Assembly: GCA_017640725.1 (NCBI GenBank)
Contig: JAEPQB010000001.1
Coordinates: 1,178,001-1,242,000 of the forward strand
DNA from: Kordiimonadaceae bacterium
GTDB lineage: Bacteria > Pseudomonadota > Alphaproteobacteria > Sphingomonadales > Kordiimonadaceae
Direction: 5' to 3'
DNA length: 64,000 nucleotides
The position numbers were made by a program, and so were the translations under genes. Numbering within the stretch: position 1 is the stretch's first letter; every line of letters starts with the position of its first letter. Under the pieces are notes generated by a model. That model saw only the letters and a program-made list of their open reading frames with translations, made no database searches and was not told the origin of the DNA. Positions 16,514-24,517 of the stretch are shown piece by piece.

Positions 16514-17695
16514 TCATCGTTCACCTTGAATAAGTTTGAGCTGTCGGTCGACACAGGCCGCCAGTTCATAGTCTGCCAATATCGTTTCCCTGCCCGCGCG
16601 ACCCACTTGCTTTGCTTGCGCAGGGTCGTTTAGCAAGGCGACCATGTGCTCTGCAATGACATCGACGTTTTTAGGGTCGACCAATCTGCCATTTTTGCCG
16701 TCAGTGATAACTTCTTGAACGGGCGCATTATCACTTGCGATGACCGGCACGCCGACACTCATGGCGTTCAGGCATGACCAGGAAAGAACGAAGGGGATCG
16801 ACAGATATGCGTGCAGGCTCGAGACCTGCAGCATTTTGATAAACTCTGGCTCCTTCACAAGCCCAACAAAATGGGTGCGCGCAGGGTCATAGTCGACTTT
16901 CTCTTCAGCCCAGGATTTCAAACCCGCTTTCCCCCGGCCACCTGGGTCATAACATTTGCGGTCCGCACCTGCGATCAACACATGGGCGTTTGGACGCTCT
17001 TTTTGAACTTTCGCGATGGCGCGCATAAACTGTGGGAATCCGCGGGTTCGCTCCATGCCGCGCGCAGCATAGGTAATGACTTCGTCTTTTCCGGTAAATT
17101 CGTGGCCACCAAAGGCGAAGGTTGCTGTTGGGTCGGGGGCAAACTTGCTGGTATCGATGCCCTCATGCGCCACGCGTATCGCATGTTGCCAGCGTTTGGG
17201 AAACTGTGATCGCTGAAACTCGGTGGGCACATAAGCCGCGTCCGCACCATCAAATTCCTCTGCCATGATGCCGTTGCGGGCAGCGTTGGCCGCGCAGACT
17301 TTATGAAACGCCTGATCGTTGTTCACATCGGTCGCAAGCGGGTTCCGGTAATACCATTCCAGGAAACTGATAAAGCGCGCGTCCGGGAACAAATCCCGAA
17401 GATACAGCGCTGCACCTGTGGATGCATGGCTGATGATAAAATCGGGTCGATAACCTTTTTCTACAAATGGCTGCAGTTTTCGGATCAGGTCCAGACCTAG
17501 CGCTGAGGCAGACTGCCGGACACCCAGCTTCGAAGCAGTGTCCGGCATTTCGTAAATAATCTGCTGTACCGGAAGTTTTTGGGAAGTTCCCTTCCGACTC
17601 GCTGCCAATATCTCGGCACCCTGTTGGCGATGCAACCGGCGCAAAAGATGTATGAATTGCCCCGGAAAGGCATCATGTACAAAGAGGTAATTCAT
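16514..17695 (-). CDS. Glycosyltransferase, GT4-like (GT-B fold)
   Basis: A 393-residue enzyme. The N-terminal half begins MNYLFVHDAFPGQFIHLLRR and contains the acceptor-side domain; the C-terminal half has the nucleotide-sugar site, with AARGMERTRGFPQF, HVLIAGADRKCYD and the SLNAMSVGVPVIASDNAPV-type segment (here SCLNAMSVGVPVIAS) followed by EVITDGKNGRLVDP. These features fit GT4 retaining transferases. The sugar donor and acceptor are unknown. It is alone on its strand and diverges from the ParA gene across a 198-base AT-rich gap. Confidence 0.88.
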   Translation of the reverse strand: MNYLFVHDAFPGQFIHLLRRLHRQQGAEILAASRKGTSQKLPVQQIIYEMPDTASKLGVRQSASALGLDLIRKLQPFVEKGYRPDFIISHASTGAALYLRDLFPDARFISFLEWYYRNPLATDVNNDQAFHKVCAANAARNGIMAEEFDGADAAYVPTEFQRSQFPKRWQHAIRVAHEGIDTSKFAPDPTATFAFGGHEFTGKDEVITYAARGMERTRGFPQFMRAIAKVQKERPNAHVLIAGADRKCYDPGGRGKAGLKSWAEEKVDYDPARTHFVGLVKEPEFIKMLQVSSLHAYLSIPFVLSWSCLNAMSVGVPVIASDNAPVQEVITDGKNGRLVDPKNVDVIAEHMVALLNDPAQAKQVGRAGRETILADYELAACVDRQLKLIQGER

Positions 17696-17893
17696 AGCCT
17701 CAAACTACGCTTCCTTTCGCAGATAGTCCACCGGCTTTTATTAAGATTGTAAATGTATTTGTTGTTTATTTTTAAATAGTTATCGCCGAATTGACTCCAG
17801 TTCTTAAATTGATGTTCATTCCTTATCCGCATGCTTGAGACTCAGGCAAATCACCAGCACACCCAGTGTATCTGGTACTATTGGAGATCAGGC

Positions 17894-18613
17894 ATGCGCA
17901 TTGTTGCAGTTACCTCCCAAAAAGGAGGCTCCGGCAAAACAACCATTACTGGCCATTTGGCCGTAGAGGCCGCTCGTATGAGCGGCGAACCCGTTGCCCT
18001 TATCGATACTGACCCGCAAGGCAGTCTCACCGACTGGTGGAACGAACGCGAGGCCGAGCAGCCTTTGTTTGCACAAGCAACACTATCAACACTCGACCAG
18101 GATTTGGCGCGGCTGAAGGAAGTGGGGGTGCGACTGGTATTTATCGATACACCGCCTGCAATCACCAACGCGATCCAGACAGTGGTTTCACGCTCTGACC
18201 TGGTCATTATCCCAACACGGCCAAGTCCACACGACCTGCGCGCAGCCGGCAAGACTGTGGACATGGTGGAGCGCGCCGGCAAGCCTTTGGTGTTTGTCGT
18301 GAACAGTGCCACAGCAAGGGCGCGATTAACGGGCGAAGCAGCCATTGCCCTTTCACAGCACGGCACCGTAGCGCCAACTATTCTTCATAACCGGCAGGAT
18401 TTTGCCGCCAGCATGATTGATGGCAGAACCGTGATGGAAGCCAATGAGGCTGGCAAGTCGGCGGAAGAGGTGTCGATGCTTTGGCACTATATCGATGACC
18501 GAATTAAGCGATTGCCGGTGAAATCAAGCTTTCGCAGTTTGCATTCCCCCAGGAATGGATTTGGCAACCGACCCCAAATTTCCGAACAATCAACACAAGT
18601 CGCGTCACACTAA
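17894..18613 (+). CDS. ParA/MinD-type ATPase (orphan)
   Basis: A 239-residue ATPase with the deviant Walker A motif QKGGSGKTT near the N terminus (about residues 9-17), a switch I-like ALIDTDPQGSLTDWW, and Walker B-like VFIDTPPA. The start at 17894 (GGAG seven bases upstream) matches the family start; upstream residues in the longer reading are not conserved. No ParB or parS-like gene follows. Instead a small basic protein is encoded 30 bases downstream, and two SPOR-domain proteins come next. The ATPase therefore more likely positions a protein complex or assists regulation than segregates DNA; this is inference. Confidence 0.88.
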   Translation: MRIVAVTSQKGGSGKTTITGHLAVEAARMSGEPVALIDTDPQGSLTDWWNEREAEQPLFAQATLSTLDQDLARLKEVGVRLVFIDTPPAITNAIQTVVSRSDLVIIPTRPSPHDLRAAGKTVDMVERAGKPLVFVVNSATARARLTGEAAIALSQHGTVAPTILHNRQDFAASMIDGRTVMEANEAGKSAEEVSMLWHYIDDRIKRLPVKSSFRSLHSPRNGFGNRPQISEQSTQVASH

Positions 18614-18643
18614 GCAGCGACCAATCCGAGCAAGGAGAATGTC

Positions 18644-18955
18644 ATGAGCATGGCATCATTAAACGCATCACTTTTGGCAAGGAAGGGCTATGCAATTCCG
18701 GCCGAACAATCACCACGACACCTGGCAAGTGTGCCGGTTATGAATTCCCCGCGGGCAAAGCAGACCGAGCGCTACGCCAATCAGAAAAAAACCAAGAAAA
18801 AACACTTCCGCTTGAGCGAAAAAGCTGACCAGGAAATGCGCCTGATTGCCGTGAGGGAAGGCTTGAGCCAACAGGCATTGGTGGAAAAAGCTTTGCACGC
18901 TTATTTGGAAGAAGCCTTCAACAACGGCGAATGCATTTGTCGCAAAACCAACTGA
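18644..18955 (+). CDS. Small basic protein with a ribbon-helix-helix-like C terminus
   Basis: A 103-residue protein I cannot assign to a named family. The first half is polar and unstructured-looking; a lysine-rich patch (NQKKTKKKHFRLSEKAD, about 47-63) leads into a strand and two helices (FRLSEKADQEMRLIAVREGL then SQQALVEKALHAYLEEAF) that resemble a ribbon-helix-helix DNA-binding fold. AAGGAGAATGTC precedes the ATG. It lies 30 bases after the ParA-like gene and is probably its partner, in the way small RHH proteins accompany some ParA ATPases. Its C terminus carries a CICRK sequence. Confidence 0.65.
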   Translation: MSMASLNASLLARKGYAIPAEQSPRHLASVPVMNSPRAKQTERYANQKKTKKKHFRLSEKADQEMRLIAVREGLSQQALVEKALHAYLEEAFNNGECICRKTN

Positions 18956-19019
18956 ATGCCTGAGCTGGGGCGAAGCTAGGCAGCTGAATCACACCATTCA
19001 GATTGTCGACGCTTCGTTA

Positions 19020-19054
19020 GCGCGGGGGCCAGAATGCTCGGTTGGCTCCCGCGC
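19020..19054. terminator. Strong hairpin between convergent genes
   Basis: A 12-base stem (arms GCGCGGGGGCCA and TTGGCTCCCGCGC minus one base, with one G-T pair) closes a short loop. It lies between the small basic protein gene and the SEL1/SPOR gene, which converge. It has no T-tract on either strand, so it may act as a bidirectional barrier or mRNA end rather than a classic terminator. Confidence 0.5.
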
Positions 19055-19068
19055 AATCCAAAACTTTG

Positions 19069-20064
19069 TCAGGAATTATCGTCGGCACTGGGTGGTTTGG
19101 CAAAACAGTCAAAACCCGCGCGTTTCAAGTCCACACAAAGGTTCACGGCAGAATGCATGCCCTCCAAGGGGCCAAACACCAATTTGTAGCGACCGAGGCG
19201 ATTTGGTGAAGGCACCATCTCGTTAAACAAACCTTTAACCACACCCGAGTGATTTTCGAGAATTTCCGAAAGCATTGTGCGCGCATCTTCCTCTCGTAAG
19301 GCAAAACCAACCTCGAGATGCCAAACGGCGGCCCAGTTTTCGGGCTTTTCTACCAATGTTTCTTCTTCGTCTGGGGACCAACCTTCCACAAGCAGGTCCA
19401 TGTTGAGTAACTCGTCAGAAAATCCTAATTCTGAAAGACGTCCCGCATAGGTTTGGGCCGCCTGGCGGGCGTCGCCGGGCAGAAGGGTACGCATTTCAAG
19501 TTCGGCGGCCACGGCATCTTTGTACCCGGCCTCTGCCGCCTTCCACACCAAACCATAACCACGCACTGGGTCTGGTGTTCGACCATTCTCGCCGTTCCAA
19601 TAGATGATCCCAAGGAGATAGGCGGCCTCCGGATTGTCGGTCAGGGCATATGTTTGCCATATTGCAAAGGCTTCAGCGGTTTCCGCCACCGATTGTTGAC
19701 CTTCAAAATACAGGATATTTGCCAGTTTCATGGCGGCTGGCTCATGGCCCAACCTGCTGGCAAGGCGGTAAAACATCGTCGCGATCGACATGGATGCTTC
19801 GCCGCCAATGCCTAGACGTGAAATTTCCGCCAAATGATACATGGCATCTGGATTGCCCTGCTCAGACATCGAGCGCAGCATGGCTCTGCCTGTTTGATGG
19901 TCGCCGTCACGGATCGCATTGAGCGCGTCCTCAATGGATTGCTGGTCAGCCGTTTGCGCCGTTTCCTGGGCATGAACGTGAGACATGACACCTACCGCAA
20001 ATGTCAACCAAGCCGCTAGGACAAAGCGCCAAGTGGACCGATTATTAAAAATTGAAATAAACAT
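19069..20064 (-). CDS. Exported SEL1-repeat protein with C-terminal SPOR-like domain
   Basis: A 331-residue protein with a signal peptide (about 1-33, ending SHVHAQ). Residues about 45-200 are SEL1-like helical repeats, seen in GNPDAMYHLAEISRLGIGG, GHEPAAMKLANILYFEG and NPEAAYLLGIIYWNGENG. The C terminus (YKLVFGPLEGMHSAVNLCVDLKRAGFDCFAK, from about 292) has the pattern of a SPOR domain, which binds denuded peptidoglycan at division sites. It diverges from a second SPOR protein gene at 20173 and is near an orphan ParA, suggesting a cell-envelope role. The function is not known. Confidence 0.75.
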   Translation of the reverse strand: MFISIFNNRSTWRFVLAAWLTFAVGVMSHVHAQETAQTADQQSIEDALNAIRDGDHQTGRAMLRSMSEQGNPDAMYHLAEISRLGIGGEASMSIATMFYRLASRLGHEPAAMKLANILYFEGQQSVAETAEAFAIWQTYALTDNPEAAYLLGIIYWNGENGRTPDPVRGYGLVWKAAEAGYKDAVAAELEMRTLLPGDARQAAQTYAGRLSELGFSDELLNMDLLVEGWSPDEEETLVEKPENWAAVWHLEVGFALREEDARTMLSEILENHSGVVKGLFNEMVPSPNRLGRYKLVFGPLEGMHSAVNLCVDLKRAGFDCFAKPPSADDNS

Positions 20065-20100
20065 GCTTAAAAGCCTGCATTTCCCTTAAATCTTCTTTCA

Positions 20101-20167
20101 TGCCTGAGAGCTTACTCTGCCTGATGAATACAGGCAAATTAAGACAAGTTCACACCAAACTCAGGCA
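20101..20167. repeat. Repeated TGCCTGA / TCAGGCA heptamers in the divergent intergenic region
   Basis: TGCCTGA occurs at 20101-20107 and 20118-20124, and its complement TCAGGCA at 20161-20167. The same heptamer is also found at 17842-17848 upstream of the ParA gene and at 18957-18963 just after the small basic protein gene. The last copy here overlaps the ribosome-binding region of the TPR/SPOR gene, so not every copy need be a protein site. Confidence 0.35.
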
Positions 20168-20172
20168 AAGAC

Positions 20173-21501
20173 ATGGTTGACTTCAAAATTTTCAAAACGC
20201 TGATGGCGGGCACCTGTGCCCTGACAATTTCAGCCTGTGGCTATGGCACAGGCACAGCGCCACAGGTTGCACGGGCACAGAGCGCCGTGAGCACACAGCA
20301 AAGCGGTGGTCTCATGCAAATTGCTGATGAAATGGCAGCCAAAGGTGACCATGAAAGCGCAATTCCGCTGTACCGCCATCTCGCCACAACCACACGCTCT
20401 CCGCTAGCAATTACAGGCCTGGCCGATAGTCAAATGGCGATGGGAAACCTAGAGTCTGCTTTTGCCATGCTTGAAGCCTTGGTGCGTGATCAGTCGTCAC
20501 CTTTGCCGGGCGTTACTTTCTATAGTTACGGAAAAGCCGCTCTCGCTTTGGGCGACTTTGACACCGCCTTGGTTGGTTTTACGGCCGCCGCCGAGTTAAT
20601 GACGGGCGACGAGCGGCCGCTTTCCGGAAAAGCCGTGGCGCTCGCGGCCACAGGCAATACCCAAGAGGCCATTTCGACCCTTATGGGTAGTGAAGACCCA
20701 TCAAGCCGATCAAACCTCGCACTTGTTCTGGCTGCGTCCGGCGAATCTGAACGTGCAATCGATCTCCTGGTCTCACTCGTGTCCGACGGATCGGCCGAAG
20801 CGCGGGACCGGCAAAACTTGGCAATGGCCTATTTGATGAACGGGCGTGAAGACAAGGCTTATCAAATTGCACGCATTGATTTGGACGCCGCAAGTGTTGA
20901 TGACACCTTCACCTTCTATCGCTCGTTGACCAGCCTCAGCGAAGCGGCGCGCATGCGTGCGCTGGTGACCGGGACGATCGACCCTGAATGGACACGAGAA
21001 GAAACCGCCAATCTGCAGCTTGAGGACTCGGTCGATCGTCAACTCGCCGCCACACGGTTTGTTTCGGAACCGAAATTAGTTGCTGAAGCCCCGGCCCCTG
21101 AGGTAGTTGAAGAAAAAGTTGCGCCAGCCAACTATATTATTAAGGAGGCGCCACCACTGTTGGAGCCGGAAGGCTGGGCTCTGCAGATTGGTGCATATCG
21201 CACTATTGACCGCCTGGTGAAGGGCTGGAACATTTTGTATGAGCGTAACCTGGATATCTTGGCAGACATCCCACCCCGCCGCTCAGAGATCGACTTTGGC
21301 GCACGCGAAGAAGGTCCTTCCGGTTTTTACTATCGTCTCAACGCCGGTCCCCTCAAAACCCTGTCCAAAGCACGTGAAATTTGCACAGAATTACGTGAAA
21401 GAGGCACGCGGTGCTGGATACGTCCGCCCGAGTCGACCGAAGGCAAGCTGCCGGGCACGGATGTGGCTGAAGCAACTTCTGCTTCTGAATCCAGCCGATA
21501 A
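20173..21501 (+). CDS. TPR lipoprotein with C-terminal SPOR-like domain
   Basis: A 442-residue lipoprotein. The lipobox ISAC (Cys near residue 22) follows a short hydrophobic stretch. TPR-like helical repeats occupy about residues 45-270 (AAKGDHESAIPLYRHLATTT, AMGNLESAFAMLEALVRD and others), resembling TadD-type proteins. After a Pro/Glu-rich linker, the end (GWALQIGAYRTIDRLVKGW to YYRLNAGPLKTLSKAREICTELRERGTRCWI) is SPOR-like. It diverges from the SEL1/SPOR gene, with which it shares the same architecture of helical repeats plus SPOR. Together with the ParA-like ATPase nearby this suggests a peptidoglycan-linked, spatially organised apparatus. Confidence 0.8.
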   Translation: MVDFKIFKTLMAGTCALTISACGYGTGTAPQVARAQSAVSTQQSGGLMQIADEMAAKGDHESAIPLYRHLATTTRSPLAITGLADSQMAMGNLESAFAMLEALVRDQSSPLPGVTFYSYGKAALALGDFDTALVGFTAAAELMTGDERPLSGKAVALAATGNTQEAISTLMGSEDPSSRSNLALVLAASGESERAIDLLVSLVSDGSAEARDRQNLAMAYLMNGREDKAYQIARIDLDAASVDDTFTFYRSLTSLSEAARMRALVTGTIDPEWTREETANLQLEDSVDRQLAATRFVSEPKLVAEAPAPEVVEEKVAPANYIIKEAPPLLEPEGWALQIGAYRTIDRLVKGWNILYERNLDILADIPPRRSEIDFGAREEGPSGFYYRLNAGPLKTLSKAREICTELRERGTRCWIRPPESTEGKLPGTDVAEATSASESSR

Positions 21502-21545
21502 ACAAATCCCTTGCCGTCATGGGCCGGGGGCAGCACACTGATGGC

Positions 21546-21607
21546 CATGGGGTGCCCACTTGGGGCCCCATCCATATGTGCATGCTCAGACAGGAGGTGA
21601 CCCCATG
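21546..21607 (+). promoter_or_regulatory. Structured leader of the hsp20 gene, possible RNA thermometer
   Basis: ATGGGG at 21547-21552 can pair with CCCCAT at 21566-21571 to close a hairpin with an inner CCC/GGG stem. The same CATGGGGT (21546-21553) is also complementary to the ACCCCATG that contains the start codon (21600-21607). The two pairings exclude each other, and the second would hide the initiation region. Small heat-shock genes in alphaproteobacteria are often controlled by RNA thermometers, but the canonical ROSE signature was not clearly found. Confidence 0.35.
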
Positions 21608-22009
21608 ACACGGATGTCCGTATTCAATAGCCCATTTTTGCTTGGTTTTGACCAGCTTGAAGACGTTCTTGACAGTGTTGCCAAAAACGCAGGCGAAGGG
21701 TACCCGCCCTATAATATTGAACATACGGGCGACGAGAGCATTCGTATCACGTTGGCCCTTGCCGGTTTTACCCGCGAGGATGTGGCGATTTCCTTGGAAG
21801 CAAACCAGCTTATTATCCGCGGCAAACAGCAAGACGCCGGTGGTAAGGAGTTTTTGCACCGCGGCATTGCCGCCCGGCAATTTGTCAGAAAATTTGTGCT
21901 GGCGGACGGCATGGAGGTTACCGATGCCTTGATGGAAAATGGGCTTTTGCACATTGATCTTCATCGCCCACCCTTGGAGCAGGCGATCAAGACTATTCCT
22001 ATTCGCTAG
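21605..22009 (+). CDS. Small heat-shock protein, Hsp20 family
   Basis: A 134-residue ATP-independent holdase chaperone. It begins MTRMSVFNSPFLLGFDQLED, like IbpA-class proteins, and the alpha-crystallin domain runs from about residue 32 to 125 with IRITLALAGFTREDVAISLE, LIIRGKQ, FLHRGIAARQFVRKFVLADGM and the C-terminal I-x-I anchor as IPIR. CAGGAGGTGACCCC precedes the ATG at 21605. YjbQ follows 15 bases later and may be cotranscribed. Confidence 0.95.
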   Translation: MTRMSVFNSPFLLGFDQLEDVLDSVAKNAGEGYPPYNIEHTGDESIRITLALAGFTREDVAISLEANQLIIRGKQQDAGGKEFLHRGIAARQFVRKFVLADGMEVTDALMENGLLHIDLHRPPLEQAIKTIPIR

Positions 22010-22024
22010 AGCAAACGGACCCAA

Positions 22025-22444
22025 ATGTTACAACAATTCGAAACCACATTTGATGTCCCAACAAAGGGTGTTGGCGCATATGAGTTCACCAATGACGTTG
22101 CCGGGTTTGTTCGGCAATGTGGGCTCGCCACGGGCCTTGTCAATTTGCTGGTACAGCACACATCGGCTTCGCTCACTATTCAGGAAAATGCTGACCCAGA
22201 TGTTCAAGCAGACTTGCTGGATGCCCTTGAACGATTGGCCCCTGAGGGGAACATATACCGCCACAGCGCAGAAGGGCCAGATGACATGCCAGCGCACATC
22301 AAAGCGGCACTCACAAGTACAACCTTGGCTGTTCCAATTTTTGAGGGAGCTCTGCGCCTTGGGACATGGCAGGGCATTTACCTGCTGGAGCACAGGCGAC
22401 GCGGGCATCATCGCCGCATCGCCTGCCACATATTAGGCGAATAG
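22025..22444 (+). CDS. YjbQ family (UPF0047) protein
   Basis: A 139-residue protein of the compact YjbQ family, recognised from LVQHTSASLTIQENADPDVQADL and GTWQGIYLLEHRRRGHHR. Some members have weak thiamine-phosphate synthase activity, and the conserved His residues suggest metal binding, but the cellular role is unsettled. It begins 15 bases after the hsp20 stop. Confidence 0.93.
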   Translation: MLQQFETTFDVPTKGVGAYEFTNDVAGFVRQCGLATGLVNLLVQHTSASLTIQENADPDVQADLLDALERLAPEGNIYRHSAEGPDDMPAHIKAALTSTTLAVPIFEGALRLGTWQGIYLLEHRRRGHHRRIACHILGE

Positions 22445-22448
22445 CCGC

Positions 22449-23435
22449 CTAAAATTTATAAACGAGCGTTGCCCGCGTAATCGTATCCCATGCCGCAGCA
22501 TCAACAGGGGTGTCTGAGTCGTATTGCACTTGGAAAGATAGCCTCGCCGCCAATGCGCTATTGATTTGCGCACCAATCGTGGCCCGATTATCAAACGTGA
22601 TCGAACCAGTGCCAAAAATCATTGATGCCTGGTCCTTGAAGTCGATATTATCGGCGATCTTGAGCTCATAGGTCGATGAAACCCGTCCCAAAAACTCGGT
22701 CTCAGTGTCGTTGCCAATTTCGAACTTGTTGATCCGGACACCAGGCCCACCCTCAAGGCGCAGCTTTTGTTTTTCGCTTTCGAGAATTTTTACACCCAAC
22801 GCAATACTATCGAGAATTCGATAATCAAAGCCAGAGAATTTGTTGAAGTCGGACTCGAAATAATTTGAAACAAACAGACCGTCCCAGGCTTTGTAAATTG
22901 TATTCAAACGCGCAAGAACGCGGCGGCGCGTCGTCAGGCCCTGGCTGCGGGCCAGGTCAAAATCCAGATTAAAATCATGTTCCCATTTGGTGCCAAAGTC
23001 GCGGCTCATGGCAACACCCAGCGCAATCGATTGCTCGTCGGTATCACCAGTACTGGTGGCGGCACCAAACTGTGCCGTCATGTTCCATAGGGTAGGGTCA
23101 AGGAAATATATGATGCCACGAGACCGGGACTTGCGCTCAGCTTCTTCGGCTGCAGCGTTAGCCTCCGCCACTTCTTGCGCAAAGTCAGTCTCAATCCAGT
23201 TGGGCTCAAGCGCCGCCGCTGTTTTCAGAATATCAAGCCGACTGCCAGGCCATGTCTGCAACGCCGTGCCCACCAACGTGTCGAACAAAACTTCGTCACC
23301 GTTTGCAACCGCTGTTTTCAGCATATCTTCAAGTCCTGCGGGTGTGTCCGCTAGGGCTGACGGCGCGAGCAAGCCGGTTAAAATTGTTGTAGTCGCCAGT
23401 GTCCTCTTGACGACATGTGCTATTTGCCTGTTCAT
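22449..23435 (-). CDS. DUF481 outer-membrane beta-barrel protein
   Basis: A 328-residue exported protein: signal peptide about 1-29 (ending APSALA), an alpha-helical segment to about 110 with many Ala and Glu, then a DUF481-like barrel from GIIYFLDPTLWNMTAQFGAA to the last strand TRATLVYKF, with a terminal Phe. The first part may be a periplasmic helical arm. The function is unknown; DUF481 proteins include salt-induced barrels. It is tail to tail with yjbQ, 4 bases apart. Confidence 0.85.
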   Translation of the reverse strand: MNRQIAHVVKRTLATTTILTGLLAPSALADTPAGLEDMLKTAVANGDEVLFDTLVGTALQTWPGSRLDILKTAAALEPNWIETDFAQEVAEANAAAEEAERKSRSRGIIYFLDPTLWNMTAQFGAATSTGDTDEQSIALGVAMSRDFGTKWEHDFNLDFDLARSQGLTTRRRVLARLNTIYKAWDGLFVSNYFESDFNKFSGFDYRILDSIALGVKILESEKQKLRLEGGPGVRINKFEIGNDTETEFLGRVSSTYELKIADNIDFKDQASMIFGTGSITFDNRATIGAQINSALAARLSFQVQYDSDTPVDAAAWDTITRATLVYKF

Positions 23436-23533
23436 TAGTCATCCAATCCGCAATAAATGTCAGGCCCCCAATTGAGTGGCTCGTCATCTAGCGGTATAGC
23501 GGGGTTGAGGCAAGAAAAATTGAAGGAGCCTAT

Positions 23534-24517
23534 ATGCCAATTGCCTTTGTCACCGGCGCAACCGGTTTTGTTGGTCGCCACCTTATTGATGTTTTAAGGG
23601 AAGACAATTGGACAATAATCGCCGCTGTTCGAGACCCAGCAAAAGCCAAGACATTGCTCGGGAACGACGTTGATTGCCGCGAAGCAGACCTCACGGAGCC
23701 ATTAACAATGAACGACGCCATGCCTGAAGGTGTGGACTGCGTATTTCATGTGGCGGCAGATGTGGGGACCTGGTCGCGCGACAACGACCGGCAGTATCGC
23801 ACCAATGTTGAAGGCACCGCTGGCTTATTGCAGGCTATTGTGGACAAAAAAGCCAGGCGCATGGTGCATGTGTCTTCAATCGTGGCCTACGGCGAACACG
23901 CGCAAACTATTGATGATAACACACCGCGGCTCGGGGCCGAGAGCTGGGTCAGTTACGTCAACACCAAAGCATACGCAGAACGCAAGGTGAAAGAGGCCGT
24001 CGACCGTGGCCTGGATGCCGTGATCGTCAACCCAACAGATATTGTTGGCCGGTACGACGATCAGAACTGGGTGAGGATGATCAAAATGGTGGCAGATGGC
24101 AGCCTGCCTGCTGTACCGCCTGGCAACGGGAATTTTGCCAATGGCCGCGCGGTAGCCGAAGGCATTCTTGCCGCCTATAAACATGGCAAAACTGGTGAAA
24201 ATTATATTCTGGGTGGCCCTTACGCCACCTTCCATGAATTCCTGAGCACGGCCGCCGAAAAGCTTGGAAAACCAAAGCCCAAAAAACCAATTGCGGCTGG
24301 GCTGTTGAAATTTGTTGCCACCACTTCTGGACTGATTTCGAAACTGACGCGCAAAAGGCCTCAAATCACCAAGGAAGAAGCCTATTTTGCCTGCCAGCGC
24401 TACACAGTCAATTATGACAAGGCCATCCAAGAGCTGGGGTACCGTGACGTGCCGCTGTCTCAGTCCATTGATGAAGCCATTGGCTATTTGCGCGAAACGG
24501 GTAGCCTCAGCGACTGA
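23534..24517 (+). CDS. Extended SDR / NAD-dependent epimerase-dehydratase family protein
   Basis: A 327-residue Rossmann-fold enzyme with the dinucleotide motif VTGATGFVGRHL at residues 6-17 and the catalytic pair in SYVNTKAYAERK (Tyr-x3-Lys). The sequence resembles dihydroflavonol reductase-like and hopanoid-associated sugar epimerase proteins, but the substrate is not fixed. AAGGAGCCTAT precedes the ATG. Its last 34 bases overlap the end of the convergent MFS gene. Confidence 0.88.
   Translation: MPIAFVTGATGFVGRHLIDVLREDNWTIIAAVRDPAKAKTLLGNDVDCREADLTEPLTMNDAMPEGVDCVFHVAADVGTWSRDNDRQYRTNVEGTAGLLQAIVDKKARRMVHVSSIVAYGEHAQTIDDNTPRLGAESWVSYVNTKAYAERKVKEAVDRGLDAVIVNPTDIVGRYDDQNWVRMIKMVADGSLPAVPPGNGNFANGRAVAEGILAAYKHGKTGENYILGGPYATFHEFLSTAAEKLGKPKPKKPIAAGLLKFVATTSGLISKLTRKRPQITKEEAYFACQRYTVNYDKAIQELGYRDVPLSQSIDEAIGYLRETGSLSD

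Noticed and set aside
21502-21545. Heat-shock sigma-32 promoter for hsp20
   Set aside because: A CTTGCC sequence is present but no convincing -10 at the right spacing was found.
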